From HRBIN01 sp038891515 (GTDB lineage: Archaea; Thermoproteota; Nitrososphaeria_A; Caldarchaeales; Caldarchaeaceae), in assembly GCA_038891515.1 (NCBI GenBank), contig JAWAEB010000004.1, positions 1 through 54,411 of the forward strand: 54,411 nucleotides of DNA, in the 5' to 3' direction. Of the stretch, positions 22,464 through 31,198 are shown one piece after another. The notes beneath the pieces were generated by a model. That model saw only the letters and a program-made list of their open reading frames with translations, was not told the origin of the DNA and made no database searches. The translations under genes and the position numbers were made by a program. The number at the start of each line of letters is the position of its first letter. The first letter of the stretch is position 1.

Positions 22464-23879
22464 CTACCGGGCCCAAGGAGCCGGGTAGACCCACTCCCCC
22501 GTCGCCAGCTCAGGCGGCCACAGAACCCGCTTGACACCACCTATGAACTGTATGGGGACTGGCAGTATCGTGCCATGGCCTGCAAACTTCGCTTGGTCCT
22601 TCTCTGCAAACCATGGACCGCCGATGGTCGTTATTCTCATGTTGTAGAGGGCCTGCCTTATCTTCTCCTTGTCAAGTGAGCCGGCTACCTGTATAGCCTT
22701 GAGGGCTATTTCTAGACAGACGTAGTGTATTGTCTGCCATGGATATTCCTCATGTCTGTAACCGGCTGCTGCCTGAACCCTCTCATAGAACCTCTTACCT
22801 AGGTCAGACTGGTAGGGCAGCTCCGGCGGAACCCAGTCGTCGGAGGTGATGCCGTCGGAGAGCTGGGGGCCCATGGCGTCCCTAACTGCTTTGAGCAGCC
22901 CGAAGGCTGGGTGGAAGTCCTTCGGCCTAAGTCCCAGCTCAAAGGCTTGCTTCCAAAAGACCGCTTGGAGGATGCCGATGGGGTCGGTCATTATTATCAC
23001 ATCTGGGTTTTCAGGCCTGAACTTAGTTATGATCGGTGTGAAGTCCTGCGTATCGAAGGCGTACTTCTCATGTCCTACAACCTCGATATCCCTCTCCTCC
23101 GCTAGTTTTATTCCGAAGTCTGTCACCTCGTTGCCGAAGGGCTCGTCCGAGTTGGTGAATGCAACCGTATTTATCCTATAACCCCTGTTGGCTTTATACC
23201 AGTCAACCATGTCGAAGTATGCAGTTAGCCACTTCTCCACAAGGTCTAAGCTACCCACAACCCATTTCTTGTTGTAAATTGGTCTTTCAGAAGCTGCTCC
23301 GTCCACATAAGGTGTTCCGAATCTCTCGGCAATTGTGGAGGCTGGTATCGCGTTGACAGCTGTGAACGGCCCGATGAGTATATCCACCTGGTCCTCGGTG
23401 GCCAATCTTGTGTAGAATCTCTCCGTGGTGGCAGGGTCGCTCTTATCGTCGTAATAGATTATCTCTACTGGAAGCCTCCTACCGAACTCCTCCACGTATA
23501 TCCCGCCAGTCTGGTTAATCAACTGCTCGGCGGCCTTGTAGGCTTTGCCCAGTAGCCCCACAGACGCTGTAAGTATACCAGTCTCGCTGACCGTAGCTCC
23601 TATCCTTATTTTTCTTGGGGCATCTTCAAGCCCTCCAACCGTGCGTGTGACTGTCTGCGTCTGGACTTGGGTAGCCGTTGTGGTTACGGTGGCTCCTCCC
23701 ACCGTTGTTGTCTGTGTAACAGTCTGCGTCCTTCCAGGTCCTGCGGTTGATTGGCCTGCGAAGTAGCCGGCTATTCCGCCTATGGCCAGTCCGCCCACAA
23801 CCCCTCCAGCAGCAGCTGCTGACGACACCGCCAGAAACTCCCGTCTACTAATCCTCCTATTTGTGCTATGCCTTTTCAT
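22464..23879 (-). CDS. livK: branched-chain amino-acid-type substrate-binding protein LivK, Tat signal and anchored
   Basis: 471 aa. The twin-arginine stretch RRISRREFL (8-16), an Ala/Gly-rich hydrophobic core and a Thr/Val-rich stalk after AGPGRTQTVTQ imply Tat export and retention by an N-terminal anchor. The type-I periplasmic-binding fold follows: KIRIGATVSETGILTASVG, YYDDKSDPATTERFYTRL, DILIGPFTAVNAIPASTIAE. The ligand may be a branched-chain amino acid, an amide or a short organic acid; the neighbouring hydantoinase genes suggest amino-acid derivatives. A TATA (TATATAT, 23903-23909) lies 24 nt before the ATG: leaderless. Confidence 0.92.
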   Translation of the reverse strand: MKRHSTNRRISRREFLAVSSAAAAGGVVGGLAIGGIAGYFAGQSTAGPGRTQTVTQTTTVGGATVTTTATQVQTQTVTRTVGGLEDAPRKIRIGATVSETGILTASVGLLGKAYKAAEQLINQTGGIYVEEFGRRLPVEIIYYDDKSDPATTERFYTRLATEDQVDILIGPFTAVNAIPASTIAERFGTPYVDGAASERPIYNKKWVVGSLDLVEKWLTAYFDMVDWYKANRGYRINTVAFTNSDEPFGNEVTDFGIKLAEERDIEVVGHEKYAFDTQDFTPIITKFRPENPDVIIMTDPIGILQAVFWKQAFELGLRPKDFHPAFGLLKAVRDAMGPQLSDGITSDDWVPPELPYQSDLGKRFYERVQAAAGYRHEEYPWQTIHYVCLEIALKAIQVAGSLDKEKIRQALYNMRITTIGGPWFAEKDQAKFAGHGTILPVPIQFIGGVKRVLWPPELATGEWVYPAPWAR

Positions 23880-24314
23880 GACTAGCTTAGGCTCTCAAGC
23901 TGTATATATGGATTCTCCAGTATTAGGGTATCTAAAGGCAATATCCGGACACTACCTAGTAGGCTAGAGCTGAAGAGCATGTTAGGCGCGAGGGAAGTCT
24001 CATCACACCGATACCCAGCTTCCCAAATATGTCTAGAGACTTCTAGATTCACTGGAAATAGAGACAGCGGGGCCAAAAAGGGTATCCTGTTCTCCTTTCG
24101 AAGAATGGAGAAGACCTGCACAGTTAACAAGGACGAATACTGCATATATGTAGGGGCGATAAGCAGCCCGGAATTTTACCAACTCATAGGATTCACAATG
24201 AAGCAACAACAAAGACTAGATTATCTCCGAAGACAGAGACTGATAATAACGGCCACACACCAACCACACACCTCATTTTTACCTTTTATTTCCACATTTT
24301 AATAAACCCAGCCC
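23880..24314. other. intergenic region between livK and tRNA-Thr
   Basis: About 430 nt. It contains the livK TATA at 23903-23909 and an open forward frame from 23979 to 24302 (next entry). Nothing else convincing: no tRNA and no inverted repeat that I can see. The end near 24260-24310 is AT- and CA-rich. Confidence 0.5.
24105..24302 (+). pseudogene. possible remnant of a LAGLIDADG-type endonuclease C-terminus
   Basis: Within a longer open frame, the segment from MEKTCTVNKDEYCIYVG to SSPEFYQLIGFTMKQQQRLDYLRRQ resembles the end of archaeal LAGLIDADG homing endonucleases ('...FYELIGFSIERKQRKLEEYL'). No LAGLIDADG motif is visible upstream, so if the match is real only the tail remains. It is directly downstream of an intron-bearing tRNA. 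Random similarity cannot be excluded. Confidence 0.22.
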
Positions 24315-24407
24315 AGCCCTGGCGGGGATTTGAACCCCGGACATCGGCGCCCATCTAGGCTCTACCGCTTACCAAGCGGTCACTCCACCAGGCTGAGCTA
24401 CCAGGGC
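24315..24407 (-). tRNA. tRNA-Thr (anticodon GGT) with an intron in the variable region
   Basis: Reverse strand: acceptor GCCCTGG (24407-24401) pairs with 24316-24322; D-stem GCTC/GAGT; anticodon stem ACCGC/GCGGT around TTGGTAA, anticodon GGT at 24373-24371; T-stem CGGGG with loop TTCAAAT; discriminator U at 24315, as in archaeal tRNA-Thr; CCA not encoded. Between the anticodon stem and T-stem there are 24 nt instead of about 5, so roughly 19 nt (within 24363-24340, able to pair GCC with GGC) must be an intron at about position 44-46. The first 10 nt of the tRNA coincide with the last codons of hyuB. Confidence 0.92.
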
Positions 24408-26032
24408 CCGTCAGAGATACCAATTGTGTGATTCATAAGGTTGACTTTATTGTGCTTTTCATCTGGACTGCCGTAACCGCCGCCTCCAGCAGTTCTTATG
24501 ATCAATGTATCACCTGGGTTCAGGACTGTAGAATCTTTTGACAGCAGTCTCTCAATTCTTCCACCCTTCCTCCGGACGAGGTACTGGGATGGCTTCCCGG
24601 GTTCTCCACCCTTCAAGCCCCAAGGCGGTATCTTAGCCCTGTCACCGACGATGGTCACCTCTATCCTAGCCTTCGCTGTGAAGGATCTTTCAATCCCCAT
24701 CCCGCCACTCCACCTTCCCCTGCCGCCACTTCCATCTCTGAGTCTGTAGCTCTCAAAACGTATGGGGTAGTAGCGTTCAATAACCTCAATGGGAGTGTTC
24801 ATCGTGTTAGTCATGTTGGTGTGAACACCATTCACACCATCCAAGCCATATCTCCCCCCTCCACCACCGCCGATCGTCTCATAAAAGGCCCATCTCCCAC
24901 CGGTGATAGGGTGCACTCCGCCCATCATCAGATTGTTCATACTTCCATGGGAGGCTGCAGGAACCCTATCAGGCATGCCCTTAGACAACGCCAAATAAAG
25001 AACGTCAACTATACGCTGACTTGTCTCTAGGTTGCCTGCAGCCACAGGTGCGGGCCTTAATGGATTTAGCAGTGTACCCGGTGGTGCTTCTATCTGGACT
25101 GTTTTCATGAAGCCGTGGTTGAGGGGTATCTCCGGACTTAGAATCGTCTTCACAGTGAACATTACAGATGCGTTGGTCACACCTAGGACAGCGTTGAGAG
25201 GCCTATCCACCTGTGAGCTCGTGCCCGTAAAGTCCACTGAAAACCCTTCTCTGCCAATCGATACGCTGGCCTCAATCCTCAGAAAGTCCTCATCCATCTC
25301 GAGGTAGTCCACAGCCCTCCAAGAGCCTTGGACCATTTTCCCATATTCCGCTACCGCCATCCTTTGAGTGGTCTCGAGAATGTATTCAATGGACTCTCTG
25401 AATGTTGCCAAGTCATGTCTTGTCAGTAGTTCTCGGAGTCTTTTCTCGCCCAATAGGTTGGCCGCTATCTGAGCCCTCAGATCTCCCATGACGGTCTCTG
25501 GTGTCCGGGAGTTGGCTGCAATCATGCGGGCCACTCCCATTTTGAGAATGTCTCTATCCATCAGCTTGACAGGCATTATAACCAGCCCCTCCTGATACAG
25601 CTCCGATGCGGTGAATGAGATGCTCGCAGGGGAGATGCCGCCCACATCTACATGGTGTGCCTTGTTGGCTAGGATTGCGAACAGCCTTCCCCGGTGGAAG
25701 ACGGGTCTGATCAGCATAATGTCATTGAGGTGGGTGCCAGCTATGTATGGGTCATTCACTACATACATATCCCCTGCCTCCAGCTCGACCCCCTCTCTCC
25801 TCAGATAGCTAAGGGTGTTGGCTACACCGATGGGCAAGGAGCCTATATGGACTGGTATGTGCTCGGCCTGCCCAACCGTACGGCCAGACTCGTCCATTAT
25901 TGCGCAGCTATGGTCTGCCCTCTCCCTTATGTTGGGTGAGTAGGCGGACCGTCGTAAGGCAACTCCCATTTCTTCAGAGATGTATGTAAGGCCATGCCTG
26001 ATGGTCTCTAATGTGATTCTGTCAGAAGTCAC
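24398..26032 (-). CDS. hyuB: hydantoinase B / N-methylhydantoinase beta subunit (HyuB)
   Basis: 544 aa from GTG 26032, placed directly against the hyuA stop (no gap). SEEMGVALRRSAYSPNIRERADHSCAIMDESG, YVVNDPYIAGTHLNDIMLIRPVF, ANKAHHVDVGGISP, and GGGGGGRYG and GDGSGGRGRWSGGMG-type loops are HyuB features. With HyuA it hydrolyses 5-membered cyclic imides/lactams such as hydantoins or 5-oxoproline using ATP. The last three codons (GGG CCC TGG) and the TAG lie inside the tRNA-Thr gene, so its C-terminus is dictated by tRNA sequence. Confidence 0.93.
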   Translation of the reverse strand: MTSDRITLETIRHGLTYISEEMGVALRRSAYSPNIRERADHSCAIMDESGRTVGQAEHIPVHIGSLPIGVANTLSYLRREGVELEAGDMYVVNDPYIAGTHLNDIMLIRPVFHRGRLFAILANKAHHVDVGGISPASISFTASELYQEGLVIMPVKLMDRDILKMGVARMIAANSRTPETVMGDLRAQIAANLLGEKRLRELLTRHDLATFRESIEYILETTQRMAVAEYGKMVQGSWRAVDYLEMDEDFLRIEASVSIGREGFSVDFTGTSSQVDRPLNAVLGVTNASVMFTVKTILSPEIPLNHGFMKTVQIEAPPGTLLNPLRPAPVAAGNLETSQRIVDVLYLALSKGMPDRVPAASHGSMNNLMMGGVHPITGGRWAFYETIGGGGGGRYGLDGVNGVHTNMTNTMNTPIEVIERYYPIRFESYRLRDGSGGRGRWSGGMGIERSFTAKARIEVTIVGDRAKIPPWGLKGGEPGKPSQYLVRRKGGRIERLLSKDSTVLNPGDTLIIRTAGGGGYGSPDEKHNKVNLMNHTIGISDGPW

Positions 26033-28093
26033 CTACCGTTTCCTCCTCATCAACAGGCATGATGCTTCGACCCTTTTCACAGTCCATCTGGGTGGCACGA
26101 CAACCGTGGAATCCATCTCCTCTATTATGAGCGGCCCGTCCACGCTCCCCCTTTCCCCCACATATACCCTGCCCGCCACTGGTGTTTCGACCCAGTCGCC
26201 GCCGAACCAAACATCCCTGTAGCCCAGTACCTCATCTTTACCATTGTATTGAGAGAGCGTTCTCAGGTCGAGCTTCCTAATTGGGATTGACACATAGAGT
26301 CTTAGCGCTGTGGTTTCCACCTTCTCGCCAGCGTGGATGTAGCCATAGACTGCCTCGTGTTTTGCCGCAAAGCTTGTTGCTGCATCCTCGGCTTTGAATG
26401 GCTTCCCCGCAGGTACCTCCAGCTCGTATCCCTGACCAAGATATCTCATGTCCATCCTTCTCTCAAACTTGGCATCATCCAGCACCAGACCCCTTGATCT
26501 GAGGCTGTGAGCCGCTAGCTCCTCCATCTCCAAGAAGAGTTGCTCTATATGCTGAGCCGCCTCCTCCACCAGTCCCACGTACCCCCTGACATAAGTGTAG
26601 ATGAGGTCTGAGGTTAGCAAGCCTATCGCTGAGAAGAGGCCTGGGTAGGGGGGTATGATGATGGATTCCACTCCGATGTTTTCCGCCAGCTCCGCAGCAT
26701 GCATGGGCCCCGCTCCTCCGAAAGCCATTAGCGTGAAGTCCCTGGGGTCAAGTCCTCTCTCAAGGCTGACTATGTTCACGGCCTTCGCCATATTGAGATT
26801 GGCAAGGGTTATGGCCGTCCACGCGGCATCTAGGGGCTCGACACCTGCTGCTGAGGCAACAGTCTTCAAGGTGGATCTAGCCAGTTCGAAGTCCAGCTTG
26901 ACGCCACCTGCTAGAGATTCGCCAAGCCTGCCTAGGAAGAGGTTCGCATCGGTGATTGTGGCCTCATTTCCACCCTGACCGTAGCATGCCGGACCTGGAT
27001 ATGCTCCGGCGCTCATGGGCCCCACCCTAATTGTGCCTGCGCTGTCAACCCTGATGATTGTCCCTCCTCCTGCACTCACCTCGGCAAGATCCACAGTGGG
27101 TGTTCTCACGGGGTATCCCGAGCCACCCATCACACGGCCCATGTGAACCTCACCGCCCACAACCATCTCAGGAGCGATAAGCGGACGGCCTTCCAGAACC
27201 GTCCCAGCTTTTGCAGTTGTCCCTCCCATATCGAGACTGATAACACGTTTCAGGGATAGTACATGGGCTAAAGTTGCCGCTCCAACAACGCCGGCAGCAG
27301 GACCGGATTCTATAGTAATTATGGGCCTAGTCAATGCTTCGGAGATATCCACAAGCCCGCCAGCTGAACTCATCAAATTTATTGGAGACTTGACACCCAT
27401 TCGAGCGAGCCCCTCGCCCGCGCCCTCCAAATACCGTGAGACAACTGGCGCCAAGGCTGCGTTCACAACTGTTGTGCTGGTCCTCTCAAACTCCCTATAC
27501 TCCGAGTCAACCTCGTGCGAGGCATACACCGCAACGCCAGCCACCTCCTCTACATACTTCTTCACAGCCTTTTCGTTGGCGGGGTTGACGTAGCTGTTGA
27601 GGAGGCTGACGGCCACCGAGTCTGGTGAATGATGCTTAATATGTTCAGCTAGCTCATTAAGTTCCGTCTCGCTGGGACTGAGTATGACCGTCCCATCGGC
27701 TTCAATCCTCTCCGCCACCTCGAACCTCATATGTCTCGGTACTATGGGAGGCGGCCTTTGAAAGAAGACATCATAAAGACGTGGCCTATTCTGCCTGCCG
27801 ATCTCAATCACATCTCTAAAGCCGTTGGTTGTTACAAGAGCCACCTTGGTCATCTGCAAGCCCAGCTGGCCAAGAAATAGGTTTGTCCCGATGGTTCCAA
27901 CGTGAACAACCCCCCTAACACTGCTCGGTGATACACCGTGGGTCTGGAGAAAGGTGCCTACTGCGTCTAGGAAACCTATCTCCGGCGATTTGGGTGTGCT
28001 CCTAACCTTAACCGTATAGAGCCTACCGCTCTCCTCGTCAACAGCCACCAAGTCTGTGAACGTGCCGCCAACATCCACGGCCACCCTTATCAT
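26033..28093 (-). CDS. hyuA: hydantoinase A / N-methylhydantoinase alpha subunit (HyuA)
   Basis: 686 aa, ASKHA-type ATPase fold. N-terminal phosphate loop VAVDVGGTFTDLVAVDE (4-20), second loop SLDMGGTTAKAG, and AFGGAGPMHAAELAE near the middle are typical. GVVHVGTIGTNLFLGQLG reads GTIGTN where GTTxATN is more common. It binds ATP and the ring substrate; HyuB completes the enzyme. ATG at 28093, in a divergent promoter region with the isomerase at 28171. Confidence 0.93.
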   Translation of the reverse strand: MIRVAVDVGGTFTDLVAVDEESGRLYTVKVRSTPKSPEIGFLDAVGTFLQTHGVSPSSVRGVVHVGTIGTNLFLGQLGLQMTKVALVTTNGFRDVIEIGRQNRPRLYDVFFQRPPPIVPRHMRFEVAERIEADGTVILSPSETELNELAEHIKHHSPDSVAVSLLNSYVNPANEKAVKKYVEEVAGVAVYASHEVDSEYREFERTSTTVVNAALAPVVSRYLEGAGEGLARMGVKSPINLMSSAGGLVDISEALTRPIITIESGPAAGVVGAATLAHVLSLKRVISLDMGGTTAKAGTVLEGRPLIAPEMVVGGEVHMGRVMGGSGYPVRTPTVDLAEVSAGGGTIIRVDSAGTIRVGPMSAGAYPGPACYGQGGNEATITDANLFLGRLGESLAGGVKLDFELARSTLKTVASAAGVEPLDAAWTAITLANLNMAKAVNIVSLERGLDPRDFTLMAFGGAGPMHAAELAENIGVESIIIPPYPGLFSAIGLLTSDLIYTYVRGYVGLVEEAAQHIEQLFLEMEELAAHSLRSRGLVLDDAKFERRMDMRYLGQGYELEVPAGKPFKAEDAATSFAAKHEAVYGYIHAGEKVETTALRLYVSIPIRKLDLRTLSQYNGKDEVLGYRDVWFGGDWVETPVAGRVYVGERGSVDGPLIIEEMDSTVVVPPRWTVKRVEASCLLMRRKR

Positions 28094-28170
28094 GAAACGG
28101 CAGAACGGAGGGTCATCTAATATCTTTTCATGCGGAAACTCTTAATTCCGCCGCACACACCAACACCTCT

Positions 28171-28872
28171 GTGAAAAGGTTCGGTGTCGTGATACCGTCA
28201 TCCAACACGACTGTGGAGATAGAATTCAACAGGGCTTTGAACGGTTTGGCCACACTCCACTCAGCAAGGATTAGACTCAGACAGGTGGAGGTAGAGGAGC
28301 TGTCGAGGTTCAGCAATGACGTAATCTCAGAGACTAATAAGTTGGCAGACGCAGGCGTGGATGTAATTGGACTCGCCTGTACCAGCGGCAGCTTTGTAAA
28401 AGGTAGTAAGCAATATCTTGAACTCGAAGAGATTATGGCTAAAACCTCAGGAATCCCATGTATCACTGCATCAGGAGCAGTCATACGCGGCCTAGAAGCC
28501 CTCGGCTGCAGCCGAGTGGCGCTTGCCACACCATACACAGAAGAGGTCACCAAGCTTGAAGAGAGGCTTCTCATTGACAGCGGCTTCAGTGTGACGGCAA
28601 CCCGCTATGCTGGGCTCTTGGATAACACAGTAATAGGGATGATCTCCGAATCTGAGATAAGTAGGTGGGTGACAGACATGAATCTGTCCGGGGCAGATGC
28701 GGTTTTCATAAGCTGTACCAACTTGAAAACCTTCAGTACCCTTACGGGACTCGAATCGGTTCTCGGCATTCCCGTTATATCAAGCAACTCGGCCACCCTC
28801 TGGGACATGATTCGCCGGGCTGGGGTTTCCTCCACCTCGATTAAGCTCGGTAGACTATATTCTATGAGATGA
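28171..28872 (+). CDS. maleate isomerase / arylmalonate decarboxylase-family Asp/Glu racemase
   Basis: 233 aa from GTG 28171. FGVVIPSSNTTVEIEFNRAL is the typical maleate-isomerase start; the two active-site cysteines fit C70 in GLACTSGSF and the one in VFISCTNLKT. TPYTEEVTKLEERLL and GIPVISSNSATLWDMIRRAG agree. Next to HyuAB a hydantoin- or amino-acid-racemase role is attractive, since bacterial hydantoin clusters carry a related racemase. Maleate isomerase is the alternative. It ends 11 nt inside the convergent oxidase gene. Confidence 0.85.
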   Translation: MKRFGVVIPSSNTTVEIEFNRALNGLATLHSARIRLRQVEVEELSRFSNDVISETNKLADAGVDVIGLACTSGSFVKGSKQYLELEEIMAKTSGIPCITASGAVIRGLEALGCSRVALATPYTEEVTKLEERLLIDSGFSVTATRYAGLLDNTVIGMISESEISRWVTDMNLSGADAVFISCTNLKTFSTLTGLESVLGIPVISSNSATLWDMIRRAGVSSTSIKLGRLYSMR

Positions 28873-30040
28873 CACCATATTTGTAGGATGACCCTATAAG
28901 ACGTCCTTCCCTAAATCTTCCCTCGCTAAAGTGATGGGTGTCCACAAGTGTAGACCTGCCCCGCAATATTGTCTCGCTGGTGATCTTTCCGAGGGCCGGA
29001 GCTAGTTTGAAGCCGTGGCCGCTGAGGCCTACCACGTGGAAGAGGTTGTGGAACTTTTCGGAGAACCCTATGATTGGATGCCAGTCAGGTGTAACATCGT
29101 AAAGCCCAATCCAACCACCCGCATATCTAGCCTCAGCCATGGCTGGGAAACGGCTGGAAACGGCCGCTCCGTATTCCGACACAGTGGTCAACGATACACG
29201 GTCATCGAGGTTAAAATCATTGGGCGTATCGCCCCAATGTGCTGTATCGGGGTTTATGCTGCCCATGTAGGTCTGGCTAGCCCCGTAAGGCCTCATGTAG
29301 TAGTTGTTAGGTAGGTCTGCGAAGACAGTGTGGGTTCCGCTGAATGTCTCAGGTCTTTTCCAAACCACAATCTCCTCCTTCATCACATGTATGGGCAGTC
29401 GAACGCCTATTCCGGCTAAGAGGCTGTTGGCCCATACGCCTGTGGCGTTCACGACAGTGTCCGCCTCTACCTGTCCCTTATTAGTCAGAATTGATACGAC
29501 TCTGCTGCTTTCCACCTTCAACCCCCTCACCTCAGTCTTGGATAAAATCACGCATCCCATTTCTGAGGCCGCCCCCGCGTATGACTGGGCTGTCTGGACA
29601 GGGTCAGCATAGCCCGACCATGGCTCGTACGCGGCAGCGGCCAATCCTCCAACATCTATTCCAGGCTGCAAATCGGCCAGCTCTTCCGGTGTGATGATAC
29701 GTGTGTTTATTCCTATTCGCTGCTGCATCTCCACATTCCTCTTAAGCCCCTCCATGTCACGCTCATCCACGGCTATTGCGAATCCACAGGCTGTGAAGCC
29801 AGAGGGGCCGCCGACCACCTCTTCCATCCGCCTCAGCTCCTCCCAACTGTAGAGAGCCATTCTAGCCACCTCGACCGTGCTGTAATGGAGCCTAACCACG
29901 GCGGTCGATCTCCCCGTCTGCCCCCAGCCAACATGCTCCCGCTCTAGGAGAACCACCTTGCCAGCACCATCCTTGGTGAGATGGTAGGCTATGCTCGAGC
30001 CTGTTGAGCCACCGCCTATTACGGCAACATCAAACCTCAT
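28862..30040 (-). CDS. FAD-dependent amino-acid/amine oxidoreductase (DAO, sarcosine oxidase beta-like)
   Basis: 392 aa from ATG 30040 (MRFDVAVIGGGSTGSSIAYHL, the FAD Rossmann motif); a longer frame would only add unrelated residues. GWGQTGRSTAVVRLHYS is the DAO 'RS.G..R' segment, VVNATGVWANSLLAGIGV the second signature, and HVVGLSGHGFKLAPALGK the C-terminal FAD site. It oxidises an N-methyl or alpha-amino acid, fitting the amide/amino-acid catabolic neighbourhood. Upstream lies an AT-rich box at 30066-30076, 26 nt from the ATG. Confidence 0.92.
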   Translation of the reverse strand: MRFDVAVIGGGSTGSSIAYHLTKDGAGKVVLLEREHVGWGQTGRSTAVVRLHYSTVEVARMALYSWEELRRMEEVVGGPSGFTACGFAIAVDERDMEGLKRNVEMQQRIGINTRIITPEELADLQPGIDVGGLAAAAYEPWSGYADPVQTAQSYAGAASEMGCVILSKTEVRGLKVESSRVVSILTNKGQVEADTVVNATGVWANSLLAGIGVRLPIHVMKEEIVVWKRPETFSGTHTVFADLPNNYYMRPYGASQTYMGSINPDTAHWGDTPNDFNLDDRVSLTTVSEYGAAVSSRFPAMAEARYAGGWIGLYDVTPDWHPIIGFSEKFHNLFHVVGLSGHGFKLAPALGKITSETILRGRSTLVDTHHFSEGRFREGRLIGSSYKYGVIS

Positions 30041-30065
30041 GGCCTCGTCCACAGCTCCCCTACAC

Positions 30066-30076
30066 TTAATATTTAA
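30066..30076. promoter_or_regulatory. AT-rich box facing two divergent genes
   Basis: TTAATATTTAA is nearly its own reverse complement. It stands 26 nt from the ATG of the oxidase (reverse, 30040) and 22 nt from the ATG at 30098 (forward), so one TATA-like element may serve both directions. Confidence 0.4.
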
Positions 30077-30097
30077 CTGGTGTATGGATCGAAGGAC

Positions 30098-30421
30098 ATG
30101 CCTGTATACCACTATAGCGGAGTTGATGTCCCGAGAGAGGGACAGTATGCTCTATCAGGCACAACTAGGGTGGCCCGTATAAGCTACATGAAGGCTTTCG
30201 GCGACGCCCCACCGGGTTGGATAGTGGGATACGGCAGGTTCGAGAACAATAAGTTTGTTATGGAGGATGAGATAGTGGCCAGACACCTAGTCATTAGAAG
30301 GGATTGCTATGGGCTTGTCGCCTACCAGATCACGTCTGACGGCAACGCTGTGGATCGTGGCTGGATACTCGTGCCCTGTACGAGAATTGACTTTGACGGC
30401 GATGTCTGCACCATCACCTGA
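30098..30421 (+). CDS. protein of unknown function, 107 aa
   Basis: From ATG 30098 (MPVYHYSGVDVPREG); an in-frame GTG at 30080 is too near the promoter box. The protein is soluble and beta-rich (ARISYMKAF, WIVGYGRFENNKFVMEDEIVARHLVIRR, GWILVPCTRIDFDGDVCTIT) with several charged and aromatic residues. No known motif. The forward reading keeps good codon structure to its end, but a reverse frame (30287-30517) overlaps it, so one of them is probably not expressed. Confidence 0.5.
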   Translation: MPVYHYSGVDVPREGQYALSGTTRVARISYMKAFGDAPPGWIVGYGRFENNKFVMEDEIVARHLVIRRDCYGLVAYQITSDGNAVDRGWILVPCTRIDFDGDVCTIT

Positions 30422-30517
30422 CCGACTTCTCACCATCTTATGAGTGAGCCAAGTCTCGTAAATCAGCACTGCTAGGATGAGAAGACTAATCAAATTATCC
30501 AAGCTGAGCAAAGACAT
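30287..30517 (-). CDS. possible small single-span membrane protein, antisense-overlapping
   Basis: 76 aa from an ATG at 30517 preceded by GGGG. A clear membrane span LISLLILAVLIYETWL is followed by basic residues THKMVRSR and a polar tail. It shares 135 nt with the forward gene ending at 30421. The hydrophobic half lies outside that overlap, which argues for some real coding, but the tail may be a shadow. Low confidence. Confidence 0.28.
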   Translation of the reverse strand: MSLLSLDNLISLLILAVLIYETWLTHKMVRSRSGDGADIAVKVNSRTGHEYPATIHSVAVRRDLVGDKPIAIPSND

Positions 30518-30608
30518 CCCCGGACAATCTTGGCTCAGCTTCAATAAGACCGTTCCCGCTGATCTCTAAATAGGTGATACGCCATTATAAGGCGCCTTTT
30601 TAAAGAGC

Positions 30609-30872
30609 CTAGATATCACCATGCTCCGCTATCTTCCTGTCCTCGTAGGGAGCTACCCTCCTCCGGTAAAACTCTAGCATCACCGAGGCCAAAACGCCTA
30701 CTGCTCTGTTGTAGTTGAAATAGCTAGGCTGGTACAAACCGATTATTAGCCTGGAAATGACGTAGTTTAGGCGACCATCCAACCTCTCCTGAGGGGCCCC
30801 CATAAGCTTTGACAGCAACGATTCTATCTCGCGGTCCAGCTCCTTCCTCTCCTCTTGGGTAATGTAGGGCAT
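30609..30872 (-). CDS. DUF6899-like small protein
   Basis: 87 aa from ATG 30872 (MPYITQEERKELD). Downstream motifs LNYVISRLIIGLY, SYFNYNRAVGVL and LEFYRRRVAPYEDRKIAEHGDI closely match a conserved family of about 85-90 aa seen in diverse prokaryotes and phages (DUF6899 as I recall it). Function unknown. A longer frame from 30947 would only add residues that do not match. It is divergent from the GYD gene. Confidence 0.75.
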   Translation of the reverse strand: MPYITQEERKELDREIESLLSKLMGAPQERLDGRLNYVISRLIIGLYQPSYFNYNRAVGVLASVMLEFYRRRVAPYEDRKIAEHGDI

Positions 30873-30931
30873 GGCAGATGAGTGGAGGGCTGGCTTAAAA
30901 GAATAAGTAGGACGAGATGGCCTGTATAAGC

Positions 30932-31198
30932 ATGGAATTCGTCTCACTGATTAGGTTCCGGAGGAAGCTGACAAGGGAGGATGTGGATAGAACCGATAGG
31001 ATAATCAGGGAGAATACACAGGTGAAGGTTCGGCAGCTTTTATGGACATTCGGAAGATATGACGGCGTGCTGACAGCTGAGGCGCCAGATGAGAAGACCT
31101 ACATGAAGTTCATACTGCAGTTCGGAGATTACTTGGCTACTGAGACGCTCATAGGGGTTTCGAGGGAAGAGGCCCTCAAGCTAGCTGGTCTACGCTAG
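30932..31198 (+). CDS. GYD-domain protein
   Basis: 88 aa from ATG 30932 (MEFVSLIRFRRKLTREDV); an in-frame ATG at 30917 is an alternative. WTFGRYDGVLTAEAPDEKTYMKFILQFGDYLATETLIGVSREEA fits the GYD family ('W.LGRYD.V...EAPD......G....TETL.A...EEA'). These small ferredoxin-like proteins are common but uncharacterised. It converges on the DUF4430 gene with a 4-nt overlap. Confidence 0.8.
   Translation: MEFVSLIRFRRKLTREDVDRTDRIIRENTQVKVRQLLWTFGRYDGVLTAEAPDEKTYMKFILQFGDYLATETLIGVSREEALKLAGLR

Noticed and set aside
23545..23766. forward Val/Thr-rich frame opposite livK
   Set aside because: It is the complement of the repetitive Thr-rich stalk codons of LivK, so its pattern has a trivial cause.
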